Assembly (NCBI GenBank): GCA_027323595.1 | Contig: DAHWBL010000351.1 | Span: 1 to 9,608 of the forward strand | Origin: Acetobacteraceae bacterium | Lineage (GTDB): Bacteria; Pseudomonadota; Alphaproteobacteria; Acetobacterales; Acetobacteraceae | Direction of reading: 5' to 3' | Length of the DNA stretch: 9,608 nt | Shown: positions 1 through 6,230 of the stretch, piece by piece | Numbering within the stretch: the first letter of the stretch is position 1 | Layout of the letters: every line of letters begins with the position of its first letter | Notes under the pieces: model-generated | What the model was told of the DNA's origin: nothing | The model's database searches: none | What the model saw: only the letters and a program-made list of their open reading frames with translations | Translations under genes and position numbers: made by a program

Positions 1-1
1 C

Positions 2-196
2 GACTGCGCGCAGACCGACGCCGATCTGGATCGCGCCATGGCGATCATGGCGCGGTGCGGGGCGATCGACGCGACGTTCGAGCGCGCGCGCGGTTTCGCG
101 CGTGAGGCGCGCGCGGTATTGGATATTTTCCCGGCCAGCACCCTGCGCACCCTGTTGCAGGACGTGACCGAATACACCATTTCGCGCGCCTGCTGA
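2..196 (+). CDS. ispB: Polyprenyl diphosphate synthase, C-terminal fragment (5' end outside window)
   Basis: Only the last 64 codons are present, read in one open frame from the left edge to TGA at 194-196. The segment looks like the extreme C-terminus of long-chain trans-polyprenyl diphosphate synthases (octaprenyl/decaprenyl type, IspB). It has the pattern of a helix ending in 'MARCGAID', then 'ERARGFAREA', a short loop with 'DIFPAS' and a closing helix 'LLQDVTEYTISR'. Family members build the isoprenoid tail of ubiquinone from isopentenyl diphosphate. The Asp-rich catalytic motifs lie upstream of the window, so chain length and activity cannot be judged here. The gene is convergent with the formate dehydrogenase block, and a palindrome begins four bases after its stop codon. 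The family call rests on recognising the C-terminal pattern. Confidence 0.78.
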   Translation, partial: DCAQTDADLDRAMAIMARCGAIDATFERARGFAREARAVLDIFPASTLRTLLQDVTEYTISRAC

Positions 197-199
197 TCC

Positions 200-253
200 C
201 TGGAGCGGTTTGCCTTGACCGTCATCGGCATCGACGCTGTGAAACCGCTCCAG
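200..253. repeat. 12-bp perfect inverted repeat with 30-base loop, just after ispB
   Basis: CTGGAGCGGTTT at 200-211 is the exact reverse complement of AAACCGCTCCAG at 242-253. The 30-base loop can form a weaker inner pairing, CGTC (220-223) with GACG (233-236). It starts four bases after the ispB stop codon. There is no run of T on either side, so it is not a textbook intrinsic terminator. It could act as a transcript-end stabiliser, or be a member of a dispersed intergenic palindrome family as found in many GC-rich proteobacteria. The palindrome is certain; its role is inferred. Confidence 0.75.
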
Positions 254-266
254 CCATATGATTGGC

Positions 267-313
267 GAGCAACTTTATCGCCCAGACCGATTCCGGTCTG
301 CGCGATGTTGCTC
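267..313. terminator. 47-base long hairpin between convergent genes, probable bidirectional terminator or RNA end
   Basis: Three stacked helices fold on one axis. GAGCAAC (267-273) pairs with GTTGCTC (307-313). ATCGC (277-281) pairs with GCGAT (302-306). CAGACCG (283-289) pairs with CGGTCTG (294-300) around an ATTC loop. Only a TTT bulge (274-276) and one C/C mismatch (282/301) interrupt 19 base pairs. The right arm reaches the last base of the VOC gene's stop codon, so on the minus strand the hairpin begins directly after translation ends. No T-tract follows on either strand, which makes Rho-dependent ending plus RNA protection as likely as intrinsic termination. Confidence 0.65.
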
Positions 314-723
314 TAAGGCTCAGCCGTGTCGTCGAATTCGAGCGGCCATCCGGTCGTGTTGATGTCGAAAATGATGCCGTCCGGGTCACGGAATTTCCGT
401 TCGAAGCCCTCCTCGCCGGGGGCACCCAGATCAAAGAAATACTGCCCCCCGGCAGCCTCGATCGCGGCCCCGGCTTCGTTCAGGTCATCGACCACGAAGC
501 CGAAATGATGCGGCCCGGCGAAGCCGGTGTCGGCGAGGCCCGAGCCGACCTCGGACTTGTATTGCAGCAGCGCGAGATTGATCACCCCGTCGCTGAGATA
601 GATGCGGTGCGCGGTCGGCCCCTCGGATTTGGCGGAACGGCGCATGCCAAAGGCCGCACAGTAGAAATCGGCGGCGCGGTCGATGTCTTTCACCGACAGC
701 GCGATGTGGCGCAGCCTTGGCAT
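313..723 (-). CDS. VOC superfamily (glyoxalase/extradiol dioxygenase fold) protein, function unknown
   Basis: This 136-residue protein shows the paired beta-alpha-beta-beta-beta modules of the vicinal oxygen chelate fold. It opens with 'LRHIALSVKDIDRAADFY', and the second module starts near residue 71 with 'PHHFGFVVDDL'. It closes with 'KFRDPDGIIFDI', typical of single-domain glyoxalase-like proteins. By position, likely metal ligands are His6, Gln54, His72 or His73, and Asp120. The usual first-module Glu appears as Gln and the last-module Glu as Asp, so the chemistry may differ from glyoxalase I. The start codon at 723 has GGGGAG seven bases upstream. The gene begins 15 bases after the stop of the small transporter subunit, so it is probably the last gene of the same transcription unit, and a hairpin follows its stop codon. 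I cannot name a substrate; lactoylglutathione lyase, thiol transferase or dioxygenase would all be guesses. Confidence 0.85.
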   Translation of the reverse strand: MPRLRHIALSVKDIDRAADFYCAAFGMRRSAKSEGPTAHRIYLSDGVINLALLQYKSEVGSGLADTGFAGPHHFGFVVDDLNEAGAAIEAAGGQYFFDLGAPGEEGFERKFRDPDGIIFDINTTGWPLEFDDTAEP

Positions 724-738
724 GCGAAACTCCCCGGG

Positions 739-858
739 TCAGCGAAACAACTGCATGGCGTTGTCGAGCGTGAGGATCACGCCCCACGCCAGCGGGATGC
801 CGGCGAACAGCCATGCCAGAATCACCAGGGCGTGGCTGGATTTTTGTGAGGTGCTCAT
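739..858 (-). CDS. 39-residue single-span membrane protein, probable MFS transporter small subunit
   Basis: This short gene encodes a polar N-terminus (about residues 1-8), one hydrophobic segment from about His9 to Leu31 containing 'AWLFAGIPLAWGVILTL', and a short tail ending in Phe-Arg. The Trp-Leu-x-x-Gly-Ile-Pro-Leu-x-Trp-Gly pattern resembles the tiny proteins annotated as MFS transporter small subunits next to oxalate/formate-type antiporters. A strong ribosome site (GGGAGG, with AAAAATC before the ATG) precedes the start at 858. It begins 20 bases after the stop of the large transporter gene. The likely role is to bind or stabilise that transporter in the inner membrane. The family assignment comes from memory of the pattern and the gene pairing; the function of such subunits is poorly established. 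Confidence 0.75.
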   Translation of the reverse strand: MSTSQKSSHALVILAWLFAGIPLAWGVILTLDNAMQLFR

Positions 859-878
859 GATTTTTCCTCCCTGCCCGC

Positions 879-2243
879 TCACGCGGTGACTTGCTGAAGA
901 TCGACCTGGTGCCGCTCGCTCACCGCCTTGACCAGCAGATTGCAGATCAGCCCGACCACCAGGATGGCGGCCATCAGATACATGGTGATCGAGTAGGAGT
1001 CCGCCTTGGCCACGCCGTGCGCCACCTGATAGGCGCTGATGTAGTTCACCATCACCGGCCCGAAAATGCCGGCGGCCGACCAGGCGGTGAGCAGCCGCCC
1101 GTGGATCGCGCCGACATAGCGCACACCGAAGATGTCGCGCAGATAAGCCGGGATCGTGGCGAAGCCGCCGCCATACATGCTGATGATGACCAGATAGCAC
1201 AGCACGAACAGCACCACCGAGCCGATATGCGCGGTGGTCGGCACCGCGGCGTAGAGCGCGAAGCCGAGCACGAAGAACACCACATAGGTCATCTTGCGAC
1301 CGATATAATCGGAGGTCGACGCCCAGAAGAACCGCCCGGCCATGTTGAACAGGCTGAGCAGCCCGACGAAGCCGGCCGCCGAAACCGGCGTGATGCGGCC
1401 AGGGAACATGGTCTGCGCCATCGCCGAGGCCTGGCCCAGAACGCCGATGCCGGCGGTGACGTTGAGGCAGAGCACCAGCCACAGCAGGTAGAATTGCGGC
1501 GTGCGCAGCGCCCCGTCCGGCGTGACCGTGCCGGTGGTGATCAGCTTGCTGGAGTGCGCCTGCGGCACGAAGCCCTGCGGCTGCCAGTTCGCCGCCGGCA
1601 CGCGCACGATGATCGCGCCGACCGCCATGAAGCAGAAATAGCCGATGCCCAGCGTGAGGAAGGTCGCCGACACGCCAACGCTGGTGGTCGTGGCGAAATG
1701 CTTCATCAGCAGCACCGACAGCGGCGCCGCCACCATCGCACCGCCGCCGAAGCCCATGATCGCCATGCCGGTGGCCATGCCCGGACGATCGGGGAACCAG
1801 GTGATCAGGGTTTTGACCGGGGAGATGTAGCCGATGCCAAGCCCGATGCCGCCGATCACCCCGTAGCCGAAATAGACCAGCCAGAGCATGTGGCTGGAAA
1901 CCCCGAAGGAGGCGATGATGAAGCCGCCACCAAAGCACAGCGCGGCGAGCGCCATCGCCTTGCGCGGACCGACGCGGTCAAGCCAGGTGCCGCCGACCGC
2001 GGCCGAGATGCCCAGCATCGCGATGGCGATGCTGAATATCCAGCCCAGATCAGTGAGTTTCCAGTCATCGGGCGTCGAGGCGGTGATGCCGAGCAGGCGC
2101 GTCATCGGCAGGTTGAAGACACTGAACGCATAGGCCTGGCCGATGCACAGATGCACGCACAGCGCCGCGGGCGGCACCAGCCAGCGATTGAAGCCTGGGC
2201 CGGCGACGGTGTGATCGCGGTCAAGAAACGATAGCAAGGCCAT
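879..2243 (-). CDS. MFS transporter, oxalate/formate antiporter (OFA/OxlT) family
   Basis: This 454-residue protein has about 12 hydrophobic spans and belongs to the oxalate:formate antiporter branch of the major facilitator superfamily. The family signs are 'CIGQAYAFSVF' in span 1 (residues 33-43), a motif A loop 'GTWLDRVGPRKAM' (85-97), its second-half counterpart 'GRFFWASTSDYIGRK' (303-317), and 'GGFATIPAYLRDIFG' (359-373) before span 11. Arg304 may correspond to the essential span-8 arginine of Oxalobacter OxlT. Span 11 reads 'HGRLLTAWSAAG' and shows no lysine where OxlT has its essential one, so oxalate may not be the real substrate. I chose ATG 2243, which has GGGAG seven bases upstream; an in-frame ATG at 2294 would add 17 polar residues without a better ribosome site. 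It follows fdsD by 65 bases with no clear terminator between. Together with formate dehydrogenase this suggests formate or oxalate/formate transport, but the exact substrate is inferred. Confidence 0.88.
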   Translation of the reverse strand: MALLSFLDRDHTVAGPGFNRWLVPPAALCVHLCIGQAYAFSVFNLPMTRLLGITASTPDDWKLTDLGWIFSIAIAMLGISAAVGGTWLDRVGPRKAMALAALCFGGGFIIASFGVSSHMLWLVYFGYGVIGGIGLGIGYISPVKTLITWFPDRPGMATGMAIMGFGGGAMVAAPLSVLLMKHFATTTSVGVSATFLTLGIGYFCFMAVGAIIVRVPAANWQPQGFVPQAHSSKLITTGTVTPDGALRTPQFYLLWLVLCLNVTAGIGVLGQASAMAQTMFPGRITPVSAAGFVGLLSLFNMAGRFFWASTSDYIGRKMTYVVFFVLGFALYAAVPTTAHIGSVVLFVLCYLVIISMYGGGFATIPAYLRDIFGVRYVGAIHGRLLTAWSAAGIFGPVMVNYISAYQVAHGVAKADSYSITMYLMAAILVVGLICNLLVKAVSERHQVDLQQVTA

Positions 2244-2308
2244 TGTCTTCTCCCGGTTTGGTTCTTTTTTGGTGTTTTGAACGTATCGGATCACGGCTGG
2301 CCCGGCGG

Positions 2309-2587
2309 TCAGTGCGGTGGCGCCGTGGTGGACTGGTCGAGGCGCAGGATCGCCGCGCGCGGCAATGCGGCGAGCCCCTCGCCGCCGGCATGCAGATGCT
2401 CGATGATCGCCGTGCGCATCTTGCGGGTCCAGAATTGCTCCAGATGCTCGGCGATCGAGATCGGCGCACGCTCGGCGCCCTCGTGGGCGAAAAAGCTGCC
2501 GATCTGGTTGGCCATGGTCACCAGCCGCGCGGTGTTGGTGGGATGGTGGGTGGCCGCGGTATCAGGCGACATGGGATTGCTGCTCAT
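2309..2587 (-). CDS. fdsD: NAD-dependent formate dehydrogenase delta subunit FdsD
   Basis: This 92-residue protein matches the small FdsD family found as the last gene of fds operons. It has 'LVTMANQIGSFF' (22-33), 'IAEHLEQFWTRKMR' (45-58), and a helical end with 'GGEGLAALPRAAILRL'. FdsD is needed for active FdsABG enzyme but is not itself a redox protein, and it carries no cysteines here. I chose ATG 2587, which overlaps the end of fdhD by 26 bases and has a weak GGA six bases upstream. ATG 2572 (87 residues) is equally possible, since neither has a strong ribosome site and translation may be coupled to fdhD. The Thr/Pro-rich residues before about position 18 look disordered and are unlikely to be conserved. 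Confidence 0.9.
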   Translation of the reverse strand: MSSNPMSPDTAATHHPTNTARLVTMANQIGSFFAHEGAERAPISIAEHLEQFWTRKMRTAIIEHLHAGGEGLAALPRAAILRLDQSTTAPPH

Positions 2588-3386
2588 CAAAAATCCGCTG
2601 TGGGTGGCTGAAGATTTCAAATCCATCCGCACGCGCGACGGCCAGCAGCGTGATGCCGGCAGCGTTCGCGGTGCGCACCGCGAGCGCGGTCGGCGCGGAC
2701 ACCGCGACGATGACCGGCGCGCCGATCATCGCCGCCTTCTGCACCAGTTCGACCGACACCCGGCTGGTGAGCAGCAGCGCGCCGGTGCCCGCGGCGATAT
2801 CCGCGCGCGCCAGGGCGCCGGCCAGTTTGTCCAGGGCATTGTGCCGGCCGACATCCTCGCGCACCAGCCGGACGCCGTGGCCCGGCTGCCAGAAGCCCGC
2901 CGCATGCGCCGCGCGGGTCTGGTTGTTCAGCGCCTGCATCGATGGCAGCGCCGCGATCGCCGCGCGCAGTGCGGCCGCGGGCATCGCCGGCCCCGCGCCG
3001 ACCGGTGCGGCCGGACGCATCGCCTCGGCGAGCGAGTCGAGCCCGCACATGCCGCAGCCGGTGGGGCCGGCAAGACGGCGATGACGCCGATCGAGCGCCG
3101 CGTGCCTTTCGGCGGCCAGATCCATGCGCAGCTCGATGCCGTCCCGCACCGCCACCACTTCGATGCGCGAGAGTTGTCCGGGCTCGGTGATGACGCCCTC
3201 GGTGAGGCTGAAGCCGACGGCGAAATCCTCCAGGTCCGCCGGCGTGGCCATCATCACCGCATGGGTGGCGCGGCCGTAGCTGAAGGCGACCGCGCATTCC
3301 TCGGCGATCGCGCGGGTGCCTTCGCTCAGTGCGTCGTCACGCCAGGCGGTCCGCCCGATGCGCACGACAGGCGACGGCAGGCTCAC
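2562..3386 (-). CDS. fdhD: Formate dehydrogenase accessory sulfurtransferase FdhD (FdsC)
   Basis: FdhD (called FdsC in fds operons) transfers sulphur, taken from the cysteine desulphurase IscS, to the bis-molybdopterin guanine dinucleotide cofactor before it is placed in FdsA. The conserved 'CGMCG' loop gives the sulphur-carrying cysteines Cys111 and Cys114. 'DLEDFAVGFSLTEGVI' (51-66), 'REDVGRHNALDKL' and 'LTSRVSVELVQKAA' are also family blocks. I start it at GTG 3386, whose GTGA overlaps the fdsA stop and which has GAGG seven bases upstream. This gives 274 residues, normal for the family. An ATG at 3512 would add 42 Arg-rich residues lying wholly within fdsA and is rejected. Its place between fdsA and fdsD is the usual fdsGBACD order. 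Confidence 0.94.
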   Translation of the reverse strand: MSLPSPVVRIGRTAWRDDALSEGTRAIAEECAVAFSYGRATHAVMMATPADLEDFAVGFSLTEGVITEPGQLSRIEVVAVRDGIELRMDLAAERHAALDRRHRRLAGPTGCGMCGLDSLAEAMRPAAPVGAGPAMPAAALRAAIAALPSMQALNNQTRAAHAAGFWQPGHGVRLVREDVGRHNALDKLAGALARADIAAGTGALLLTSRVSVELVQKAAMIGAPVIVAVSAPTALAVRTANAAGITLLAVARADGFEIFSHPQRIFDEQQSHVA

Positions 3387-6226
3387 TCCGCGGCCTCGGC
3401 GGGATCGGCGATCCGCTTGCTCACCGCCGCGTGCGCTTCGTAACTCTGCTGCCAGGCGCTGGGGCCATTGGAAGGTGACACCTGCACCGCGGTCACCTTG
3501 TATTCCGGGCAATTGGTCGCCCAGTCGGAGAAATCGGTGGTGATCACGTTGGCCTGGGTCTGCGGATGGTGGAAGGTCGTGTAGACCACGCCCGGGGCGA
3601 CGCGCTCGGTGATGCGCGCATGCAGGCTGGTCTCGCCGGCGCGGCTGGCCAGACGCACCAGGTCGCCATCACGCACGCCACGCTGTTCGGCATCGTGCGG
3701 GTGGATTTCAAGAACATCCTCCTCGTGCCAGACCACGTTGTCGGTCCGCCGGGTCTGCGCGCCGACATTGTACTGGCTGAGAATGCGCCCGGTGGTGAGC
3801 AGCAGCGGAAAGCGCGGGCCGGTGCGTTCGTCGGTGGGCACGTAATCGGTGATGACGAACCTGCCAGCGCCGCGCGAGAAGCCGTCGATATGCATCACCG
3901 GCGTTCCCTGCGGTGCCGCCTCGTTGCAGGGCCACTGCACCGAGCCGAGCCGGTCGAGTTTTTCGTAGGACACGCCGGCGAAAGTGGGCGTCATCCGCGC
4001 GATCTCATCCATGACCTCGCCGGGATTGGCGTAGTTCATCTCGCAACCCAGCGCGCGGGCCAGCGCGATGGTGATTTCCCAATCCGCCATGCCCGAGCGC
4101 GAGACCATCACCCGGCGCACCCGGTTGATCCGCCGCTCGGCGTTGGTGAAGGTGCCGTCCTTTTCGAGAAAGGTCGAACCGGGCAGGAAGACATGCGCGT
4201 AATTCGCCGTCTCGTTCAGGAACAGGTCCTGCACCACCACGCATTCCATCGCCGCCAGCCCGGCGGTGACGTGGTGGGTGTCGGGGTCGGACTGCACGAT
4301 GTCCTCGCCCTGCACATAGAGCGCCTTGAAGCCGCCGGCGAGTGCCTCGTCGAACATGTTGGGAATGCGCAGGCCCGGCTCGTCGTCCAGCGCGACCCCC
4401 CAAAGGGCGGCGAAACTTTCCCTGGTCGCGGTGTCGGAGACGTGGCGGTAGCCGCTGAATTCATGCGGAAACGAGCCCATGTCGCAGGAGCCCTGGACAT
4501 TATTCTGACCACGCAACGGATTGACGCCAACACCTGGCCGGCCGATGTTGCCAGTGGCCATTGCAAGGTTGGCAATCGCGATCACCGCGGTGCTGCCCTG
4601 GCTGTGCTCGGTCACGCCGAGCCCGTAATAGATCGCGGCATTGCCGCCGGTGGCATACAGCCGCGCCGCCTGGCGGATCAGTTCGGGCGACACGCCGCAG
4701 ATCAGCCCGACCTGCTCGGGGCTGTTGCGCGGCTGCGCGGCGAACGCGGCCCAGGCGGTGAATTCGGCGAGGTCGCAGCGTTCGCGCACGAACGCCTCGT
4801 TCACCAGCCCCTCGGTGACGATGACGTGGGCGAGCCCGCTCAGCAGCGCCACGTTGGTTCCCGGCAGGATCGGCAGATGGCAGTTCGCCTCGATGTGGGC
4901 GCTGCGCACGAGGTCGATCCGCCGCGGATCGACGACGATCAGCTTCGCGCCACCGCGCAAGCGGCGCTTCATGCGCGAGGCGAACACCGGGTGCGCATCG
5001 GTCGGGTTCGCGCCGATCACCAGAATGACGTCGCTGTGATCGACCGAATCGAAATCCTGCGTGCCCGCCGACGTGCCGAACGTGGTCTTCAGCCCATAGC
5101 CGGTGGGCGAGTGGCACACCCGCGCGCAGGTATCGACATTGTTGTTGCCAAAGCCGGCGCGCACCAGCTTCTGAACCAGATAGGTTTCCTCGTTGGTGCA
5201 GCGCGAGGAGGTGATGGCGCCGACCGCGTTGCGGCCGAAACTCGCCTGGATGCGGCGAAATTCCGAGGCGGTGTGGCTGATCGCCTCATCCCATGACACC
5301 TCGCGCCACGGGTCGTCGATGCTGGCGCGGATCATCGGGTTGAGGATGCGTTCGCGGTGGGTGGCATAGCCCCAGGCGAAGCGGCCTTTCACGCAGCTAT
5401 GGCCGTGATTGGCCTGGCCGTCCTTCCACGGCACCATGCGCACCAGCTCCTGGCCGCGCATCTCGGCCTTGAAGCTGCATCCGACGCCGCAATAGGCGCA
5501 GGTGGTGACCACCGAATGTTCCGGCTGGCCCGCCGCGATCACGGATTTTTCCATCAGGGTCGCGGTCGGGCAGGCCTGCACGCAGGCGCCGCAGGACACG
5601 CATTCCGAGCCGAGGAAATCCACCCCGCCGGCCGACACCTTGGACTCGAAGCCACGCCCCTCGATGGTCAGCGCGAAGGTGCCCTGCACCTCCGCGCAGG
5701 CGCGCACGCAGCGCGAGCAGACGATGCATTTCGCGGGATCGAAGGTGAAATACGGATTTGATTCGTCCTTGGTGGCAGCGAGATGGTTTTCGCCCTCATA
5801 GCCGTAGCGCACCTCACGCAAGCCCACCGCGCCGGCCATGTCCTGCAACTCGCAATCGCCGTTGGCCGAGCAGGTAAGGCAATCGAGCGGATGGTCGGAG
5901 ATATACAGCTCCATCACGCCGCGGCGCAGCTGGGCGAGGCGCTGTGTCTGGGTGTGGACCACCATGCCGGCGGTGACCGGGGTGGTGCAGGAGGCCGGGG
6001 TGCCGGCGCGGCCATCGATTTCCACCAGGCACAGACGGCAGGAACCAAAAGCGTCCAGCGTGTCGGTGGCGCAGAGTTTGGGCACCGAAATGCCGGCATC
6101 CATCGCCGCGTGCATCACCGAGGTACCCTCGGGCACCTGCACGGCAAAGCCATCGATGGTCAGCTCGACCAGCGTGGTGGCCGTGCTGGCCGGGGTACCG
6201 AAATCGATTTCCTTGATCAGTCCCAT
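3383..6226 (-). CDS. fdsA: NAD-dependent formate dehydrogenase, alpha (catalytic Mo/Fe-S) subunit FdsA
   Basis: This cytoplasmic subunit oxidises formate to CO2 at a bis-MGD molybdenum centre. The 947 residues are close to known FdsA length. The N-terminal part is NuoG-like. It holds a 2Fe-2S site (Cys52, 63, 66, 80), a His-Cys 4Fe-4S site (His112, Cys116, 119, 125) and a two-cluster ferredoxin module (Cys167, 170, 173, 177 and Cys209, 212, 215, 219). The FdhF-like part starts with a 4Fe-4S site (Cys243, 246, 250, 278). The active-site segment 'CARVCHSP' places the Mo ligand at Cys371, encoded by TGC and hence not selenocysteine, with His372 beside it. Arg572 in 'PLRGQNNVQG' lies 201 residues on, the same distance as in Rhodobacter capsulatus FdsA (386 to 587, recalled). 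The start ATG lies four bases after the fdsB stop, and GGAG within the end of fdsB serves as ribosome site. The stop overlaps fdhD. All key residues are present. Confidence 0.97.
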   Translation of the reverse strand: MGLIKEIDFGTPASTATTLVELTIDGFAVQVPEGTSVMHAAMDAGISVPKLCATDTLDAFGSCRLCLVEIDGRAGTPASCTTPVTAGMVVHTQTQRLAQLRRGVMELYISDHPLDCLTCSANGDCELQDMAGAVGLREVRYGYEGENHLAATKDESNPYFTFDPAKCIVCSRCVRACAEVQGTFALTIEGRGFESKVSAGGVDFLGSECVSCGACVQACPTATLMEKSVIAAGQPEHSVVTTCAYCGVGCSFKAEMRGQELVRMVPWKDGQANHGHSCVKGRFAWGYATHRERILNPMIRASIDDPWREVSWDEAISHTASEFRRIQASFGRNAVGAITSSRCTNEETYLVQKLVRAGFGNNNVDTCARVCHSPTGYGLKTTFGTSAGTQDFDSVDHSDVILVIGANPTDAHPVFASRMKRRLRGGAKLIVVDPRRIDLVRSAHIEANCHLPILPGTNVALLSGLAHVIVTEGLVNEAFVRERCDLAEFTAWAAFAAQPRNSPEQVGLICGVSPELIRQAARLYATGGNAAIYYGLGVTEHSQGSTAVIAIANLAMATGNIGRPGVGVNPLRGQNNVQGSCDMGSFPHEFSGYRHVSDTATRESFAALWGVALDDEPGLRIPNMFDEALAGGFKALYVQGEDIVQSDPDTHHVTAGLAAMECVVVQDLFLNETANYAHVFLPGSTFLEKDGTFTNAERRINRVRRVMVSRSGMADWEITIALARALGCEMNYANPGEVMDEIARMTPTFAGVSYEKLDRLGSVQWPCNEAAPQGTPVMHIDGFSRGAGRFVITDYVPTDERTGPRFPLLLTTGRILSQYNVGAQTRRTDNVVWHEEDVLEIHPHDAEQRGVRDGDLVRLASRAGETSLHARITERVAPGVVYTTFHHPQTQANVITTDFSDWATNCPEYKVTAVQVSPSNGPSAWQQSYEAHAAVSKRIADPAEAAE

Positions 6227-6230
6227 CGTC

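Noticed and set aside
262..849. Open frame of 195 codons on the plus strand
   Set aside because: It runs antisense to the VOC gene and into the small subunit gene. The minus-strand genes have good ribosome sites and recognisable folds; this frame has neither.
891..2234. Open frame of 447 codons on the plus strand
   Set aside because: It mirrors the OFA transporter. The product is extremely charged (His, Arg, Asp, Glu), as expected when hydrophobic codons are read in reverse.
2244..2308. Possible terminator between fdsD and the OFA transporter
   Set aside because: The 65 bases contain an A-rich run (minus strand) but no stem followed by a T-tract, so I treat the genes as possibly co-transcribed.
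3387..3512. N-terminal extension of FdhD from ATG 3512
   Set aside because: The 42 extra residues are Arg/Gly-rich and lie fully within the fdsA coding end. GTG 3386 has an ideally spaced GAGG and gives the normal family length.
5108..5125. Possible selenocysteine in FdsA, as in some formate dehydrogenases
   Set aside because: The codons in the 'CARVCHSP' segment are TGC, not TGA, so this is a cysteine-type enzyme.
3566..5296. Open frame of 576 codons on the plus strand
   Set aside because: It is antisense to the molybdopterin domain of fdsA, whose active-site residues are all intact. The composition (HRAVGD-rich, no motifs) is that of a reverse-complement shadow.
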